49,012 nt of DNA, taken from assembly GCA_045110315.1 (NCBI GenBank), contig JBGCFY010000142.1, forward strand, positions 1-49,012. Direction: 5' to 3'. Below the pieces are notes generated by a model that searched no databases, was not told where the DNA came from, and saw only the letters and a list, made by a program, of their open reading frames with translations. Shown piece after piece: positions 17,661 through 27,326 of the stretch; within the stretch, counting starts at the first letter, position 1; each line of letters opens with the position of its first letter. Made by a program: the position numbers and the translations under genes. The stretch comes from CALFBG01 sp045110315 (GTDB taxonomy: Bacteria > Bacteroidota > Bacteroidia > Chitinophagales > Saprospiraceae).

Positions 17661-19136
17661 CTAGTAATATACACCTCGTCTTACCTTCGCTACGTGCTTT
17701 GCCAGACGTACAACTTGACAAGTATAGCCAAATTCGTTGTCGTACCAAGCATATAACGTTACCGATTTGCCATCTTCTGAGATAATCGTTGAAGGTGCAT
17801 CTACTACTGAAGTACTGGTCATTCCTACCGCTTGGCTGGAAACGTATTCCGTAGAAGTAGAGTAATGCAACTGCTCTACCAAATCACCGTGCAATGCAGC
17901 TTCTCTTAATAAATCATTGACATTTTCTACATTCGTTGCTTCTTTGATGGTCAAGTTGATAATCACTAAAGAAACATTAGGTGTTGGTACTCGCACAGAA
18001 TTCCCCGTTAACTTACCCGCTAACTTTGGTAAAACCTTAGCTACTGCTACCGCTGCACCCGTAGTAGTCAAAACCATATTTGTAGCGGCACCACGTCCTC
18101 TTCTTGGTTTTTTATGGAAATTGTCTAATAAATTTTGATCACTTGTATAGGCGTGAATCGTTTCGATGTGCCCTTTTTCGATGCCATATTGATCATCGAT
18201 CGTTTTGATGATGGGAACAATAGCGTTGGTCGTACAGGAAGCAGCACAAAATACCTTATCTTGATCTAAGTTCAAATCATTTTGGTTTACCCCAAAAACG
18301 ATATTTGGAATCCCTTTTCCAGGCGCCGTCAACATTACTTGGTCTACGCCAGGTCTTAAATGCTGCGACAAAGCTTCCTTATCTCTCCATACACCGGTAT
18401 TATCAATGACTAAAGCGTTTTTAATTCCGTAGGTAGTATAATCAATATCGTCGGGACTTCCCGCGTAGATCATCTGTACTTTATTACCATTAATGGTCAA
18501 TTCCTTTCCATCTTCGCTTACTTTGATAATTCCACGAAACTTGCCATGTACCGTATCTTTACTCAAGAGCGCCGCTCGTTTAAGCGATTCTGCGTGTAAG
18601 TCTTTCAACTTCGGTCGCAAAACGATTGCCTTCAATCGTAACTGTTCGCCTTTTCCCGTTTGCTCGATGATCCGTCTCGCGGCGAGTCTTCCAATTCGAC
18701 CAAATCCGTAGAGTACAACGTCTTTAGGTTCTAAGTTAATTTCTTCTCCTTCGGTCAGCAGATTGCCCAAACGATCAGCAACAAAAGCAGCTGCGTCGTG
18801 GGCTTTTTCAGTGTCCAACCATTCCGCCGCTAATTTTCCCAAATCAATTTTAGCAGGAGGTAAATTTTCCAAATTTTGGATCGCTAAAGCTAATTGCAAG
18901 GTGTGATCAATGGAGATCGGTTGCGTTACATAATTTTTAGCAAATAGGTGATCATTTAAGACTTCACTTGGCCGAGCATCATAGATGCTTTGTCGGAATA
19001 AGCTCAGTTCAATAGATTTGTCAAAACGTAAGTCCCCAACGATGCGAAGTAATTCTAGCGCTTTTTTCTCTTTTTCTCGCCAGTCCTTCAAGGCAACGTC
19101 CGCTTGATTTCTAATTAGCATTTCTTTGTTATCCAT
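17661..19136 (-). CDS. gap: Glyceraldehyde-3-phosphate dehydrogenase, long form
   Basis: A 491-residue enzyme that converts glyceraldehyde 3-phosphate to 1,3-bisphosphoglycerate using NAD(P). The Rossmann motif GFGRIGRLAARR starts only near residue 145, after an extension of about 130 residues that is helical and charged. The catalytic Cys301 lies in ASCTTNA and His328 in ETIHAYTSDQ, the classic 27-residue spacing. The extended form is known in Bacteroidota and some gamma-proteobacteria, where it often sits apart from the glycolytic gap gene. Whether this one works in glycolysis or gluconeogenesis is not decided by sequence. It stands alone with its own terminator. Confidence 0.93.
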   Translation of the reverse strand: MDNKEMLIRNQADVALKDWREKEKKALELLRIVGDLRFDKSIELSLFRQSIYDARPSEVLNDHLFAKNYVTQPISIDHTLQLALAIQNLENLPPAKIDLGKLAAEWLDTEKAHDAAAFVADRLGNLLTEGEEINLEPKDVVLYGFGRIGRLAARRIIEQTGKGEQLRLKAIVLRPKLKDLHAESLKRAALLSKDTVHGKFRGIIKVSEDGKELTINGNKVQMIYAGSPDDIDYTTYGIKNALVIDNTGVWRDKEALSQHLRPGVDQVMLTAPGKGIPNIVFGVNQNDLNLDQDKVFCAASCTTNAIVPIIKTIDDQYGIEKGHIETIHAYTSDQNLLDNFHKKPRRGRGAATNMVLTTTGAAVAVAKVLPKLAGKLTGNSVRVPTPNVSLVIINLTIKEATNVENVNDLLREAALHGDLVEQLHYSTSTEYVSSQAVGMTSTSVVDAPSTIISEDGKSVTLYAWYDNEFGYTCQVVRLAKHVAKVRRGVYY

Positions 19137-19316
19137 GCTTGTGGTTAAATTTGGTTTATAATAAATGGTTTACACATAAAATTTCTGCAAAATTGAGAAA
19201 AAATTTACTGCCATCAAAGTAGTCTTTGAAAGTTGTTTGATTTTTTTTGACAAAAAGCTTCTAAGCAGCTCTCAACTTCCTCTTCGTCTCCAAATTTAAA
19301 CCGGACCATTACTTAT

Positions 19317-20603
19317 TTAAAATATGCGATATCCGAAGATAAATTCACTTGTGTGGAAGGAATGCCTCCAAGAACCGCTTCCAAAAATGCGTTCTCCTCT
19401 CATAGACAATGATTCTTTCCTTCTATACCTAAATTCAACACTGTACCGATTCAAAAAGGTAGCCCCTAAACCTAGGTAATTCGTTCTTCTGGGTCGAAAA
19501 AAACGGTTCCTTCTAAGTTGTGGTGTCTCTGAAGTAGAAATAATCGTTCGAGTTTGCTCAACAGGAATGTCAAATCCGTATGCTGCCGTAGCAAACAGTT
19601 TAAATTTCTCTCTTGAAATAAAACGGTATCGTATTCCTAAAGGGATTTCTAGCCCCTGATATTTCACCTCAATAGTTGCTTCTGCTGATTCAAATATTGG
19701 TAAATCATTCACATCATAATAGATGTAGTCTGTGTTGGTAGTTATCTCTGCTTGATAGGAACGATAAACTAGTTCCGCAAAAATGGAGAACCGTTGACCA
19801 TGGAATCGTGGCATACATTCTAGTTCAACACCAATTTGAAGGCTAGATTTCGTTGGTAAATCAATAGTTTGTGATCCAGTGTTTTTTGCTTTAACTACTG
19901 TTTCAAAAGAGGAAGTAGTCAACCGTGGTTTTAGCGTCACGTTAATCGCTTTATTTTTGATTTGCCCCTTATAAAGAGTCATTTCTCCTCCCCCGCAGTT
20001 TTCGTTATAACTTTTGAAAAGCTTGACTAATTTAGATTTCAGGTATTTGAGCTGACTCAAATCTTTAGGAGTCCAAGCACTACATTTCAGCTTATTCCAT
20101 AGCTGTTGTTGGTATTGGTTATTTTTCCTCAAGACATCCGTTTGATACCGGTACATACTATAGATCAACTGCTCCGGCTCTCCGCCATCTATCGTGTAAA
20201 AAAACTTCTTCGCGCGATCTTTTTCGTAGTAAAAAAGACTTGCTTTAGCATCGATGATTACTTTTAGGAATACATCTTTTTCTATTAGATCAGGATTTTT
20301 ACTCCATTTTTCCTTAGTGACTTTGTTGATACTTTCATCCATTTTTACTTTAAACCTTTGGTAGCGGATTTCCTCTCCGATTCCAAATTCTTTTACGGTA
20401 ATCAGCGTCATCAATTCTTTTTGGGCTGTTTTGGAAGATTTGTAATAGAACTGAGTTGGATTATCAATAAAAACTTCTTTTTGAATGAATCCTGCGATTC
20501 GTTCATTATCATCGTTAATATAATAGCCCTCCAAGAATTTTTCTTTTGCGAAAAGACTACTCGAAAGTAGTAGCAATAGAGGAAGGAAAAGTAATTTTTT
20601 CAT
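19317..20603 (-). CDS. Outer-membrane beta-barrel protein, tandem paralogue 1
   Basis: A 428-residue protein with a signal peptide (about 1-19, ending LFAK). The N-terminal module (20-180) begins with the shared string EGYYINDDNERIAGFI. A conserved middle block follows (NQYQQQLWNKLKCSAWTPKDLSQLKYLKS). The C-terminal half is alternating amphipathic strands ending in an aromatic, IFGYRIF, as expected for an outer-membrane barrel. It is clearly homologous along its whole length to the genes at 20695 and 22098. The conserved N-terminal module is not one I can name. Function unknown; a surface or transport role is inference. Confidence 0.75.
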   Translation of the reverse strand: MKKLLFLPLLLLLSSSLFAKEKFLEGYYINDDNERIAGFIQKEVFIDNPTQFYYKSSKTAQKELMTLITVKEFGIGEEIRYQRFKVKMDESINKVTKEKWSKNPDLIEKDVFLKVIIDAKASLFYYEKDRAKKFFYTIDGGEPEQLIYSMYRYQTDVLRKNNQYQQQLWNKLKCSAWTPKDLSQLKYLKSKLVKLFKSYNENCGGGEMTLYKGQIKNKAINVTLKPRLTTSSFETVVKAKNTGSQTIDLPTKSSLQIGVELECMPRFHGQRFSIFAELVYRSYQAEITTNTDYIYYDVNDLPIFESAEATIEVKYQGLEIPLGIRYRFISREKFKLFATAAYGFDIPVEQTRTIISTSETPQLRRNRFFRPRRTNYLGLGATFLNRYSVEFRYRRKESLSMRGERIFGSGSWRHSFHTSEFIFGYRIF

Positions 20604-20694
20604 AGCTGGTTGTAAAATTTTAAAATCAGGTTTAAGAAATACTATCGAAGCGAGAAAGATAGTTAACTCAACTTAACTGAATTTAGTAAGTTTC

Positions 20695-21954
20695 CTATAG
20701 AAAATTATAACCTGCAATAATAGAAAAAGAGTTAAAGTAGGTTTTCCACGTACCGCGTTTATTAACTAGTTCTCTTTTTAGGCCGTATCTAAATTCTAAA
20801 CTAAATTTATGATTGTAATTTATTCCTCCACCAAAATAGGTAATATGCTCTGAGTTCAACTCTAAATCAGCCGAACCGATTCCACCTTTAAGCTCTGAAA
20901 CTACTTTTTGTTCAAAAGGTATTTCAAAAGCATAAGCAGCATTAACAAATAGTTTAAATTTATCCTTAATCGGAAGGTGGTAACGAAATCCAATGGGTAA
21001 TTCAAGTACACGATACGTCGATATATACTTCCCATCCCTAATGATGAAATAAGTTCTTCCTAAAAAATCTACTGGGAAAATAACTTTTCCTGTCAAAGTA
21101 CCTTCGTAAGAAACATAAGTGGGTTCAATAAAAATAGACCAGCGTTCTTGGTTGATGGAGAGTACATATTCTAGTTCTAGTCCAAGCTGCACTGCAGGTT
21201 TTGAGGATTGCTTAATGCGATCTACAATTACCTCACTTTGCTTCTGCCGCTCAATGCTGAGAAAACCACTATTCCAACGCGGTCGCAGCGATAGCCTAAA
21301 TGCTTTACGAGGTTTCTTGACGTAAGTGAATATTCCTCCATTTCCACATCGCTGATTATACTGAGTAAAGATTTTAACTAAATCCGATTGTTTGTACTTC
21401 AGCTTTGTTAACTTAACTGGCGACCAAGCAGTACAAGTTAAATTATTCCAAATTTGTTGTCGATATTGATTATTCGTTTTGATTTGATCGACCGTTGGTG
21501 CATATCGCTTGTATACCAACTGCTCTGGAATTGCTTCTTTCAACGAATAAAAAAAATATTCAGCTGCATCTTTTTCATAAATAAAAAGTGTAGCTTCTCC
21601 TACTAAAATTACTCGCAAAAAAAGCGTTTGTACTTTCGGGTCAAGCGACTTCTTGAAGTCTAGGTTAGCTTGATTTTTGATTTTCACATCGGCAGCTAGC
21701 GTAAATCTTTGGTATTTAAGTTGATTGACGATTCCAAATTCTTGTGCATCCGTTATCTTAATCGTTGTCGCAGGTATCGTATCCGCAATTGTAAAATAGA
21801 ATTGACTTGGATTATTCACCCAATTTTCTTGCTTAATTAATCCCTCAATTCGATTTCCTTCATTATCTAGGTAATATCCTTTTTCGAAGTTTTGCTGTGC
21901 AAAACTATTGGTAATATAAAAGGTCAGCAGTAGTAGGAGTAAGGTGTTTTTCAT
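20695..21954 (-). CDS. Outer-membrane beta-barrel protein, tandem paralogue 2
   Basis: A 419-residue paralogue of its neighbours. Signal peptide at 1-19 (ending NSFAQ), then EKGYYLDNEGNRIEGLIKQE, the central block NQYRQQIWNNLTCTAWSP, a Cys in YNQRCGNGG, and strands ending IIAGYNFL. It is closer to paralogue 3 than to paralogue 1: the last 30 residues match almost position by position (KTYFNSFS, IAGYNFL). It is intact and shows the reading expected where paralogue 3 carries a stop (IEGLIKQE). It probably arose by tandem duplication. Confidence 0.75.
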   Translation of the reverse strand: MKNTLLLLLLTFYITNSFAQQNFEKGYYLDNEGNRIEGLIKQENWVNNPSQFYFTIADTIPATTIKITDAQEFGIVNQLKYQRFTLAADVKIKNQANLDFKKSLDPKVQTLFLRVILVGEATLFIYEKDAAEYFFYSLKEAIPEQLVYKRYAPTVDQIKTNNQYRQQIWNNLTCTAWSPVKLTKLKYKQSDLVKIFTQYNQRCGNGGIFTYVKKPRKAFRLSLRPRWNSGFLSIERQKQSEVIVDRIKQSSKPAVQLGLELEYVLSINQERWSIFIEPTYVSYEGTLTGKVIFPVDFLGRTYFIIRDGKYISTYRVLELPIGFRYHLPIKDKFKLFVNAAYAFEIPFEQKVVSELKGGIGSADLELNSEHITYFGGGINYNHKFSLEFRYGLKRELVNKRGTWKTYFNSFSIIAGYNFL

Positions 21955-21996
21955 CGCTTTATTTTAAGTCTTTCAAGAATGCAAAAATAGAAAAAT

Positions 21997-22012
21997 TAAG
22001 TACTCGGACAAA
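21997..22012. repeat. Solo end of TA-flanked repeat family (variant)
   Basis: TAAGTACTCGGACAAA resembles the family end TAAGTACCAAGACAAA. The same variant starts at 11134. An inverted, slightly shorter version occurs at 23450-23462, so the broken paralogue 3 sits between two inward-facing ends. Confidence 0.4.
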
Positions 22013-22097
22013 ATTCAAGTAACTGATTTTTATGGAAGTGATTCAAAACTATATTGAGCATAACTTCCTTAAAAAATCCTTCATTTTTCCACCATGT

Positions 22098-23357
22098 CTA
22101 CAGAAAGTTATACCCCGCAATAAGAGAGAAAGAATTAAAATAAGTTTTCCAAGGAGCGTAATTATTTACTAATTCTCGCTGGAATCCGTAACGAAATTCT
22201 AAACTGAATTTATGATTGAAATTAGCACCGAAGCCAAGATAAGTAATGTGTTCTGGATTGAGTTCTAGTTCTTGACTTAGCAGTCTGGAAGTGGGACTTT
22301 CAGAGACTAGCGTTCGTTCAAAGGGAATTTCAAAAGCATAAGCGGCGTTGGCAAAAAGTTTAAATTTATCATTTAAAAATACGTGATACCGGACACCAAT
22401 GGGGACTTCTAAGGCACGGTAAGTTCCCGTAAAACTCACTTCTGCCTCCGATTCAAAAATAACGCCGTTATTTTCTACCTCATACTCAACAATTTCCGTT
22501 GTAGCGCCTTCATAAGCACGGTAAGTCGGTTCCATGAAAAACGACCAACGTCCTCCGTTAAAACCTGTGATATATTCCAGTTCAAGACCGAACTGTATCG
22601 TTGATTGCGAACTCAAATCCACCACTTGTATGTCTGGGCGTCCTTGTAAGTTTTCGAGACTCAATGATGAAGAATTCCACCGAGGTCGGAGTGATAATTT
22701 AAAAGCATTTCTACTTTTTGCTTCGTAGCGAATTGAAGGAGTGTTCCCACAAGCTTCATTATACTTTGTAAAAAGTTTGACGAAGCTAGATTTTTTATAG
22801 TCAAGCGTTGAAATATCTTTTGGTGACCAAGCTGCACATTTCAACTGATTAAAAAGTTGTTGTTGGTACTGATTATTCGTCCTGACTTTATCAGCATCAA
22901 CTTTGTATCGCTTATAAATCAATTGTTCTGGAGGAGCTTGCCCCAAGCTATAAAAGAAGTATTTTCCATTATCTTTTTCATACACATACAAATTGGCTTC
23001 TCCTTCCAATACGACCGCTAAGAAAAATATTTCTTTGACGAACTTGATTGTTTTCTTATTATCTAAATTTGCACGATTATTAATTCTCACTGCTGCTTCC
23101 ACCATAAACCTTTCGTACTTGAATTCACCGTCAATTCCGAAGCTTTTGACTTCCGCAATCGTCAACTGTTTCGCTTCGCTTTCGGCCGTAGTTTTATAGG
23201 TAAACTCAGTAGGATTATTCGTCCAAAGTTCTTGCTTAATTAATCATTCGACGCGAATTCCATCATTCGTAAAGTAGTATCCTGGTTGGAAGTTTTTTTG
23301 CGCGGAAGCGCCGAGACTGAGCAGCACTAGGCAGCACAAGAGTAGTAACTTGTTCAT
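22098..23357 (-). pseudogene. Outer-membrane beta-barrel paralogue 3, broken by one stop codon
   Basis: The frame starts at ATG 23357 with a signal peptide (MNKLLLLCCLVLLSLGASAQ) and FQPGYYFTNDGIRVE. It then meets TGA at 23244-23246 (codon 38), exactly where paralogue 2 has Gly in IEGLIKQE; GGA to TGA is a single change. After the stop the frame runs open to 22098, keeping the central block NQYQQQLFNQLKCAAWSP and the barrel ending IAGYNFL. Restart downstream would lack a signal peptide, so an outer-membrane product is unlikely. No frameshift was seen, so inactivation is recent, or this base is a sequencing error. Confidence 0.8.
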
Positions 23358-23520
23358 AGCTTTTTGTTTTGATGACTAAACAATATAGTGTACTCTATGC
23401 GAGTAACACTAAGTGCACAAGTTACTAAAAAAACAGTAATTTATCTCTTCTGTCCGTACTTATTATCTTCAAATAAAGTTTAAAAAATTATGAGCTATCA
23501 TAGAAAATGCGTAGACAGGT

Positions 23521-23961
23521 TTATTCTAAAATAAGATCTTCCGTTACCGTTTCGGTCTTTTTACATTCCTTACAAGGGAACTTGCAAATCCAACCGATTC
23601 CACTATCCTTAGTTGGTGTGCAGCCACTCGTACACCCCGTACAAGTTACCGTTCTACTTCCGCCACCAGCTCGCGCTTCGTAAATTTGACCATTCTCTTC
23701 TCGTAGCACAATGATCGCATTGACTGTACTACTTGTACCTAGCAATAAATACAATTCATCTTGCTGAATAATTTTGAGTGTCTTAAACTGTACGCTTATA
23801 TTTTGATGCACTTTGAGTAGTTTTTCCCAATTGTCCTTAGCGACTTGTTCCTTAATCGTTAACACAGCTTGTCCATTAACAATTTCTCCAATAACTTTTT
23901 GCGCAGGAAGACCACAGGAAAAACAGAAAAGCAGTACGAATAGTAATACCGTATTTTTCAT
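23521..23961 (-). CDS. Small secreted Cys-rich protein, unknown
   Basis: A 146-residue protein with a signal peptide (about 1-20; LFCFSCGLPAQ could also be read as a lipobox-like Cys). Residues 25-95 form an alpha/beta region without known motif. The C-terminal third carries seven cysteines in TCTGCTSGC and CKFPCKECK, which could hold disulphides or a metal. It lies upstream, on the same strand, of the barrel paralogues. I do not recognise the family. Confidence 0.65.
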   Translation of the reverse strand: MKNTVLLFVLLFCFSCGLPAQKVIGEIVNGQAVLTIKEQVAKDNWEKLLKVHQNISVQFKTLKIIQQDELYLLLGTSSTVNAIIVLREENGQIYEARAGGGSRTVTCTGCTSGCTPTKDSGIGWICKFPCKECKKTETVTEDLILE

Positions 23962-24302
23962 TTAACGTCTTTTTTTATTTAAAAATAATTAACCGAATGT
24001 AAACATAATACTTTAAATAAAAAAATAAAATTACTACCTATTCAACTAACAATAACATATTCCTGTACAACTATTAGCAAAACAACACATTTGTATCTAT
24101 TTTTCATTTTAAACAACAAATAAAAAGTAAATAATTACTAAGAAAAACAATATACGCTCTGTATAGCAAATTTACTTAATTTTTAATATCTATCCTTTTG
24201 CAAAAGATTAAAGAAGCCTTTTCCTTAAATGCAAAAAAGCTTAAGCAACGGAATGCTTAAGCTTTTTTTACTTATAAACTTAGGTACGAACTAATTTAAA
24301 TA
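23962..24302. other. AT-rich gap with dcw terminator
   Basis: 341 bp between ftsZ and the Cys-rich gene. It contains the terminator at 24233-24268 and the likely promoter of the Cys-rich gene. Very AT-rich; no gene seen. Confidence 0.45.
24233..24268 (-). terminator. Terminator at end of dcw cluster
   Basis: A perfect 15-bp stem (AAAAAAGCTTAAGCA at 24233-24247 and its complement at 24254-24268) with a 6-nt loop. A and T runs on both sides make it able to work in both directions. It lies 35 bp past the ftsZ stop. Confidence 0.88.
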
Positions 24303-25748
24303 CTAGTCTACGTTATCGTGCAAGAAAGAATTATCTGCTCTCAATTCTGGTTCCTCTTCTCCAGAAATGGTCCATTTGGAAACTTCCTGTTCCGAAGAAT
24401 GACGAATATCATCTAATTGTACATTACGTCGAAGGTAAGCAGGCTCATTTTCTAAGTCCACTACATTTCTTGGATTGTTCAATTTGACGTTAGAATTTCT
24501 TAGTCGTTCTCGACGTTGTTGTTCTAAATTGTGATGATGTCTACGCTCCTCCTCCATTTTACGTTGTTCCTCGCTTTTGATGTAAGGTTCTTCGTAAGAA
24601 TAGCGATCTCGGTCGTATTTAGAAATCGAAGATTTTAGATCATCAAACTCGAATGTTCTAGTATCCGTTGTATCAGTATGGCCTAAATCGTAAATACTCT
24701 TTTTTTTTGCAGGCTCCGGTGCAACCGGTTCATCATCTAAAGACACTACAATTTTCTTTTCTGCCGGACTCTTTACCACCGACTCTTTATTTCTTTCAAA
24801 TCCAGTAGCGATTAAAGTTACACTAATTTTTTCGCCTAGTGTTTCGTCGTAGCAATTACCCCAGATCAAGTCTGTTCCAAATCCTGCTTCTTCTTGAACG
24901 AATTCTGTGATCTCAAAGATTTCATCCATCGTTACCTCCTTGGTTCCCGAAGTAATATTTAATAAAATGTGCTGTGCACCTCGAATATCATTATCTTCTA
25001 AAAGTGGCGAATTCAATGCTTCATCCACTGCGCGCTTCGCTCGATCATCTCCTTCCGCAGAAGCGGTCCCCATAATGGCTACGCCACTACTACGCATAAC
25101 AGTATTAACATCCTCAAAATCCACGTTGACGTAACCTGGTACCGTAATAATTTCTGCGATTCCTTTCGCAGCGGTTGTCAAGATATCATCTGCTTCCGCG
25201 AAAGCATCACTGATTGATAAATTTCCGTGAATCTGACGAAGCTTATCATTAGAAATTACGATCAACGTATCAACATTACTTTTCAATTCCTCTAGTCCTT
25301 CCATTCCTTGCGTCTTTCTTCGACGACCTTCGAAAGTAAAAGGCATTGTGACGATTCCTACCGTCAGAACATCCATTTCTTGTGCTGTTTTGGCAATGAT
25401 CGGAGCTGCGCCCGTACCCGTACCACCACCCATTCCGGCGGTTACAAACAACATTTTTGTATTATCTTGCTCTAAGAAGCCTCTTACTTCTTCGATGGAC
25501 TCCATGCAAGCTTGTCGTCCGATATTAGGTTTAGATCCGGCTCCTCTCCCTTCGGTGAGTTCTGGGCCTAAGTGAATTTTTGTGGTAACAGGACTCAACT
25601 CTAAAGCTTGATTATCTGTATTGCAAATGGCGAAATCTACGCCAACGATGCCTTGCTTGAACATGTGGGTAACGGCGTTACTTCCACCACCACCAACACC
25701 AATTACTTTTATGATTGATCCTTCTTCTTTTGGTAAATCGAAAATCAT
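24303..25748 (-). CDS. ftsZ: Cell division GTPase FtsZ
   Basis: A 481-residue tubulin homologue that polymerises into the division ring. The GTPase domain (about 1-315) shows GVGGGGSNAV near the N-terminus, the tubulin signature GGGTGTGAAP near residue 107 and NTDNQAL. Residues 320-445 are a long, charged, disordered linker rich in Arg, Glu and His, as usual in Bacteroidota. The conserved C-terminal patch that binds FtsA is not clearly recognisable in the last residues, which are acidic. It is the last gene of the dcw cluster, 98 bp after ftsA, and a strong terminator follows. Confidence 0.98.
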   Translation of the reverse strand: MIFDLPKEEGSIIKVIGVGGGGSNAVTHMFKQGIVGVDFAICNTDNQALELSPVTTKIHLGPELTEGRGAGSKPNIGRQACMESIEEVRGFLEQDNTKMLFVTAGMGGGTGTGAAPIIAKTAQEMDVLTVGIVTMPFTFEGRRRKTQGMEGLEELKSNVDTLIVISNDKLRQIHGNLSISDAFAEADDILTTAAKGIAEIITVPGYVNVDFEDVNTVMRSSGVAIMGTASAEGDDRAKRAVDEALNSPLLEDNDIRGAQHILLNITSGTKEVTMDEIFEITEFVQEEAGFGTDLIWGNCYDETLGEKISVTLIATGFERNKESVVKSPAEKKIVVSLDDEPVAPEPAKKKSIYDLGHTDTTDTRTFEFDDLKSSISKYDRDRYSYEEPYIKSEEQRKMEEERRHHHNLEQQRRERLRNSNVKLNNPRNVVDLENEPAYLRRNVQLDDIRHSSEQEVSKWTISGEEEPELRADNSFLHDNVD

Positions 25749-25846
25749 GATTAAAGAATTTTAGAGGGATTAAAAATTAATGAAAATACTATTATCATTC
25801 TTACTTGTAAGGAAATTGTCAAACAACTCCCTGTTAAAGATTCATT

Positions 25847-27217
25847 TTAAAATTCAGCGTCTGGTTCGGCTTCGAACCATTCTTTTGTTTTTTTGAATAC
25901 TTCTTCGTACCATTTTTTGGGTTCGCTATTATCTACTGTTTCCGTAGTTTGTAGTACTTCCTCCTCGATTGTCTCTTCGACGATTTCTTCTTTTACTACT
26001 TTTTCTTCTTCGATCAAATCTTCGTATACAACTTTGCCACTTTCTGCGTCTTTAATGCCTTTGATCAATAACCCGATCGCAGTTGCATAAATTGGGCTAC
26101 AAAGTTTATCTTGATAACCATGTGCTAATTTCTCAATTGGCAAGCCAATGCGCGTACTATAGCCCGTGTGAAACTCAGATAATTTATCAATGTGGTTTAA
26201 AAGTGCACCACCTCCAGTTAGAACGATTCCGCCGATTAGTTTTCTTTCAAAACCAGAACGTCGAATCTCCCAAACTGCATAATCCAAAATTTCTTCAACT
26301 CTAGCTTGAATGATTCGTGCCAAATTTTTCTCAGAAATCTCTTTTGGCTCTCGTCCTTTCAAACCTGGAATCGTAATGATTCGATTATCATATACTTCTT
26401 CAGCCATTGCTGATCCAAATTTTCTTTTCAATTTTTCAGCTTGCTGTTGCATAACGGTACAGCCTTCTTTAATATCGTTGGTAATCACATTTCCTCCGAA
26501 AGGAATTACCGCAGTATGTCGAATGATACCTTCTTGAAAAATTGTAATATCCGTAGTACCACCTCCAATGTCAACTAAAGCAATACCAGCTTCTCTTTCT
26601 TCGTAGCTCAAGATCGCTTCTGCCGAACCGATGGGTTCCAAAGTCATATCCGCTACTTTCAAGCCTACACGTTCTACACAACGGTGAATATTATTAGAAG
26701 CAGTAATCTGCCCGGTAATAATATGAAAGTTAGCTTCCAAGCGAACGCCCGACATCCCAATTGGATCTGTGATACCTTGCTCGCTATCTACCGTATACTC
26801 TTGTGGAATTACGTGAAGGATTTTATCTCCCGGTGGTAAGACCAATTTGTACATATCGTTGATCAACTTGTCGATATCATTTTGGCTAATCTCTGTCAAG
26901 TCGTCCTCTCGCGTTAGGATTCCTCGGTGCTGTAAGCTTTTGATGTGCTGACCGGCGATACCAACATGTACGACCTTAATTTTTTGTCCCGTATTGCGTT
27001 CCGCAGCACTTACTGCTTCGGCAATAGCTTTGACTGTTTTTTCGATGTTTGAAACGACACCACGAGAGACACCGTTGGATTCGACTTTGCCAACTCCAAG
27101 GATTTCTAGTTTGCCGTGTTCGTTCTTTCTACCGGCAAGTGCGCACACTTTTGTAGTTCCGATATCCAGCGCGACGATTACGTCTGATTTGTGCATAGTG
27201 TTTAAATTATCCGTCAT
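25847..27217 (-). CDS. ftsA: Cell division protein FtsA
   Basis: A 456-residue actin-like ATPase that tethers FtsZ to the membrane. Motifs: phosphate 1 DIGTTKVCALAG (residues 17-28), phosphate 2 DIGGGTTDITIF, adenosine motif GIVLTGGGALL. The SHS2-type 1C domain lies between them. A Glu/Val-rich linker follows. The last 20 residues, KWYEEVFKKTKEWFEAEPDA, can form the amphipathic membrane-targeting helix. It lies 109 bp after ftsQ. Confidence 0.98.
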   Translation of the reverse strand: MTDNLNTMHKSDVIVALDIGTTKVCALAGRKNEHGKLEILGVGKVESNGVSRGVVSNIEKTVKAIAEAVSAAERNTGQKIKVVHVGIAGQHIKSLQHRGILTREDDLTEISQNDIDKLINDMYKLVLPPGDKILHVIPQEYTVDSEQGITDPIGMSGVRLEANFHIITGQITASNNIHRCVERVGLKVADMTLEPIGSAEAILSYEEREAGIALVDIGGGTTDITIFQEGIIRHTAVIPFGGNVITNDIKEGCTVMQQQAEKLKRKFGSAMAEEVYDNRIITIPGLKGREPKEISEKNLARIIQARVEEILDYAVWEIRRSGFERKLIGGIVLTGGGALLNHIDKLSEFHTGYSTRIGLPIEKLAHGYQDKLCSPIYATAIGLLIKGIKDAESGKVVYEDLIEEEKVVKEEIVEETIEEEVLQTTETVDNSEPKKWYEEVFKKTKEWFEAEPDAEF

Positions 27218-27326
27218 AGTATATAGCGTTTTTTAAGATAGTGGATATTTCCAATTTGATAATTTTGTGGTGAAGTTTCCTGCAAAAACTTCGACAATTG
27301 CCTGAGACAAGTTTTTCCCTTCTTTA

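Noticed and set aside
23244..23246. TGA read as a recoded codon (selenocysteine or glycine)
   Set aside because: No selenocysteine-type structure is evident, the paralogue has Gly here, and other genes in the window use TGA as a normal stop.
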